Notes under the pieces: model-generated
The model's input: the letters and a program-made list of their open reading frames with translations, nothing else
Databases searched by the model: none
What the model was told of the DNA's origin: nothing
NCBI RefSeq assembly: GCF_006546625.1
Contig: NZ_VIAR01000015.1
Location: 16,807-80,806, forward strand
Origin: Haloflavibacter putidus
GTDB lineage: Bacteria > Bacteroidota > Bacteroidia > Flavobacteriales > Flavobacteriaceae
Direction of reading: 5' to 3'
DNA: 64,000 nucleotides
Shown here: positions 62,286 to 64,000 of the stretch, one piece after another
Layout: each line of letters starts with the position of its first letter
Numbering within the stretch: the stretch's first letter is position 1
Program-made: the position numbers and the translations under genes

Positions 62286-62888
62286 ATGTTAAAAAAAATA
62301 CTCATCGGAATATCAATTGTAGTCGGAATTGGACTTCTAATTTTCGTAGGTTATATAGTTATGATTATTTCCGCTTTTGGTGGTTTTGATAAAGATTATT
62401 CAGTAACAGAACTTAAAGAAAACTTTGAAGCTAAGAAGACTGAAATTTATGAAGTGAAAAACTTTGTAAACAAAATAACGCCCTCAAATAAATTAGCTCA
62501 TATAGAGTTTGAAGACAATAACACTTTGGGGATTTTTCACGTAAAGGTGGACGATAAATTTGAAAGTAATTGGGATGTAAAAATTAATTCGGGTAAAGCT
62601 GACACATTATTACAGAAGCTTAGTTGGACAGTAGAAGATTTAAAAACTCTTAAAGATAAATTAGACAAAGCGAATTGTATTGGTGTTACAAGCGGAGAAC
62701 CTTGTAATATTAGTTTTCAAAGAAGTGGAATGGGAATGTATTCATTTAACGTTTTTGACCAACCAATTCCCGATAATTTGATTGAACAGTATAATGATAG
62801 TTGTACATATATTTTAGTGAACAAAAAACTTGTTTTAGAATACAGTGGCGGAGCAATTGGAAGTCAGTGTTTCTACAACTTGGAATAG
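62286..62888 (+). CDS. Cassette 30: membrane-anchored protein of unknown function
   Basis: 200 residues. One long N-terminal membrane segment (ILIGISIVVGIGLLIFVGYI), then a soluble domain with cysteines in NCIGVTSGEPCNISF, DSCTYIL and SQCFYNLE. These could form disulfides outside the cytoplasm. No family recognised. Confidence 0.65.
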   Translation: MLKKILIGISIVVGIGLLIFVGYIVMIISAFGGFDKDYSVTELKENFEAKKTEIYEVKNFVNKITPSNKLAHIEFEDNNTLGIFHVKVDDKFESNWDVKINSGKADTLLQKLSWTVEDLKTLKDKLDKANCIGVTSGEPCNISFQRSGMGMYSFNVFDQPIPDNLIEQYNDSCTYILVNKKLVLEYSGGAIGSQCFYNLE

Positions 62889-62907
62889 AAAAAAAATAAA
62901 GCCGAAC

Positions 62908-63038
62908 CGCTAACAATGTATATAAAAAATAGGCGAAATAGTTGTAAAATAAAGGCTTTTGGCTCGTTTCAAACCTTGTGCTTAACCGAAAGTATTGAGC
63001 TTCGCAATCGCCTACTTTTCATATACTAACCGTTGGCA
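62908..63038 (+). repeat. attC30 (131 bp)
   Basis: Heptamers CGCTAAC and GTTGGCA. Close to attC3. Cassette 30 ends: GTTAGCGGT / ACCGCTAAC. Confidence 0.92.
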
Positions 63039-63061
63039 TTCATTGAGCAGAACCGTTAAAA

Positions 63062-63322
63062 ATGACAATTATGAGTAATTTAAAAGACATTAAATCGGAA
63101 ATTGAAAAATATGCGAATGACTCAAATCTGACTGAATTACTAATTGTTGAGAAACTGGAAAAACATTACTTTGATAAAAAAGTAAACGAGAATTTAAAGC
63201 TGTATAAGAAAGGAAAGAAAAAAGTGAGCGAAATAACAAAAGACCTGAAAATCTCGCCACGAAAATTTTATGCGATTTTAGAAAAAAAGAAAATAGAACA
63301 TAAGAAATATAAAAAAGAGTGA
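63062..63322 (+). CDS. Cassette 31: small HTH-like protein
   Basis: 86 residues (or 83 from the second Met). The C-terminal half KKKVSEITKDLKISPRKFYA has a helix-turn-helix look; the protein is very basic at the end. Possibly a DNA-binding regulator. The downstream gene in the same cassette is 152 bp away. Confidence 0.58.
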   Translation: MTIMSNLKDIKSEIEKYANDSNLTELLIVEKLEKHYFDKKVNENLKLYKKGKKKVSEITKDLKISPRKFYAILEKKKIEHKKYKKE

Positions 63323-63474
63323 ATTAAAACAAAACGTTTGACTTTTAGCTCGTTTGCGGAATCGGAAACTGAATTGAAAAGCAAAGTCCTAATCGAATGC
63401 GGAATTTAGCAAGTTGCATAATTGCTCACTCAATCGGAATTGAAAAAGTTTGCGGAATAAAATTTAATTAAAAA

Positions 63475-63681
63475 ATGAAAACAGAATTAAAATCAATATT
63501 AATCGGAGGTTTAGTCGGAGGAATCGTTTATGCTGGAGTTATGGCAGGATTTGATTATTATGATGGAGAGAACTTTAGAATATGGAGATTTGTTTTTAAC
63601 TTTTTGTTTTTTGGAACATTTACAGGTTTTTCAACTCGTTATAGCTTAAAGAAACAATCAGAAAAAGAGAAAAAAAACTAA
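63475..63681 (+). CDS. Cassette 31: small membrane protein
   Basis: 68 residues with two membrane helices (ILIGGLVGGIVYAGVMAGF and FVFNFLFFGTFTGF) and a basic tail. No family recognised. The 150 bp before it contain no attC, so both genes are in one cassette. Confidence 0.58.
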   Translation: MKTELKSILIGGLVGGIVYAGVMAGFDYYDGENFRIWRFVFNFLFFGTFTGFSTRYSLKKQSEKEKKN

Positions 63682-63698
63682 AATAAAAAACAACGAAA

Positions 63699-63830
63699 TG
63701 CCAACACCGTGTATAATTCATTGCTAGTTATAGCCTATTTATGAAAGTCCTCGCGGACTTTCTATTTGTGATTTATTTGCTAACTTTAGTGCTTAAACAC
63801 GCAACGAAATCATACACAAAACCGTTGGCG
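63699..63830 (+). repeat. attC31 (132 bp)
   Basis: Heptamers TGCCAAC and GTTGGCG. Related to attC6; hairpin GAAAGTCCTCGCGGACTTTC. Cassette 31 ends: GTTGGCATT / AATGCCAAC. Confidence 0.92.
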
Positions 63831-63840
63831 TTAATTTGAA

Positions 63841-63999
63841 ATGAAGAACTTCGCAATATACTGTAAGCTTCCCTTAATTAGAACTGTTCATTTTTCTAAA
63901 ACTTCGATAAAGTTATTATTTTTTATTCTTCTGGGGCTAGCCCCAGAAGAATATTTTTTTGCATATGCTACCGGGGACATTTTTTCTAGTGCGTCGTGA
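63841..63999 (+). CDS. Cassette 32 start: short open frame of uncertain reality
   Basis: A 52-codon frame begins 17 bp after the core and stops at the last bases of the window. It encodes one hydrophobic stretch (SIKLLFFILLGLAP). A 30-bp perfect palindrome lies inside it, which argues against a normal gene. It may be the start of an inserted element. Confidence 0.3.
   Translation: MKNFAIYCKLPLIRTVHFSKTSIKLLFFILLGLAPEEYFFAYATGDIFSSAS
63924..63960 (+). terminator. 30-bp perfect palindrome followed by seven T
   Basis: Centre TCTGGGGCTAGCCCCAGA extended to 15-bp arms (63924-63953), then TTTTTTT. It looks like a strong rho-independent terminator; a dimer binding site or the end of a mobile element are alternatives. 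Confidence 0.5.
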
Positions 64000-64000
64000 G

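Noticed and set aside
37960..63830. CRISPR array
   Set aside because: The repeats are 130-199 bp, fall into several families, and are spaced by whole genes of variable length; no cas genes are present.
37960..63830. The repeats as simple transcription terminators or REP elements
   Set aside because: Hairpins are present, but borders stop exactly at AAC and GTT, and the flanking bases are complementary across each cassette. Terminators would not need that.
37960..63830. A row of IS-derived MITEs
   Set aside because: No target-site duplications are seen and the order is strictly gene-repeat-gene in one orientation beside a tyrosine recombinase.
1..64000. tRNA or rRNA genes
   Set aside because: I saw no cloverleaf-like or rRNA-like sequence on either strand by eye; a covariance search would be needed to be certain.

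Overview
The window reads as chromosomal DNA of a marine-type Bacteroidota, most likely a flavobacterium. The DNA is AT-rich. The housekeeping proteins (split transketolase, short MenE, CAL67264-type membrane peptide, PorT-like barrel, OmpA lipoprotein) have a flavobacterial look, and several genes are preceded by the Bacteroidota -7 promoter box TAnnTTTG. There are no rRNA or tRNA genes that I can recognise.

Positions 1-35.8 kb hold ordinary core genes: dnaB, accA, an LptF/G permease with tgt, a two-gene transketolase, ettA, an acyl-CoA carboxylase beta subunit, an M1 peptidase, a menaquinone cluster (menE, a CPBP protease, menC, a UPF0173 hydrolase, menA) next to holA, a GT2 glycosyltransferase, an OmpA lipoprotein, a UDG-like protein and pyruvate carboxylase. 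Two toxin-antitoxin modules sit inside this core. One is wedged between two copies of the 3' end of a broken DinB gene (15.1-15.6 kb); the other lies inside the men locus (25.5-26.2 kb). Intergenic gaps carry dispersed palindromic repeats, most densely at 20.5-21.7 kb.

Positions 36.2-64.0 kb hold the striking part: an integron-like gene-cassette array of about 26.5 kb. A 398-aa tyrosine recombinase (36239-37435) is followed 28 bp after its stop codon by a GTT core site, and then by 31 complete cassettes and the start of a 32nd, all read on the + strand. Every cassette ends in an attC-like imperfect palindrome of 130-137 or 193-199 bp, bounded by an ...AAC heptamer and a GTT... heptamer. In all 31 cassettes the 9-10 bases at the start (GTT + variable bases) are the reverse complement of the bases at the end (variable bases + AAC). 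This is what is expected if each cassette once existed as a circle whose attC folds on itself. The recombinase keeps the six catalytic residues but lacks the inserted segment typical of IntI, and has an extra N-terminal domain of about 75 residues. It also points the same way as the cassettes.

Most cassettes carry one small gene: lipoproteins, membrane-anchored or secreted proteins of unknown function, an esterase, a metal transporter with an HMA-like domain, a Mrr-like nuclease, a HEPN plus PD-(D/E)XK protein, and a HEPN-like protein with a small partner. Three cassettes are toxin-antitoxin modules (one a decayed copy of another), and only these have a long leader with an own promoter box. 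Six cassettes have no credible gene, and four of those form two duplicated pairs. Near-identical attC interiors are attached to unrelated genes, and one toxin-antitoxin gene pair occurs with two unrelated attC sites, so genes and recombination sites have been reassorted.
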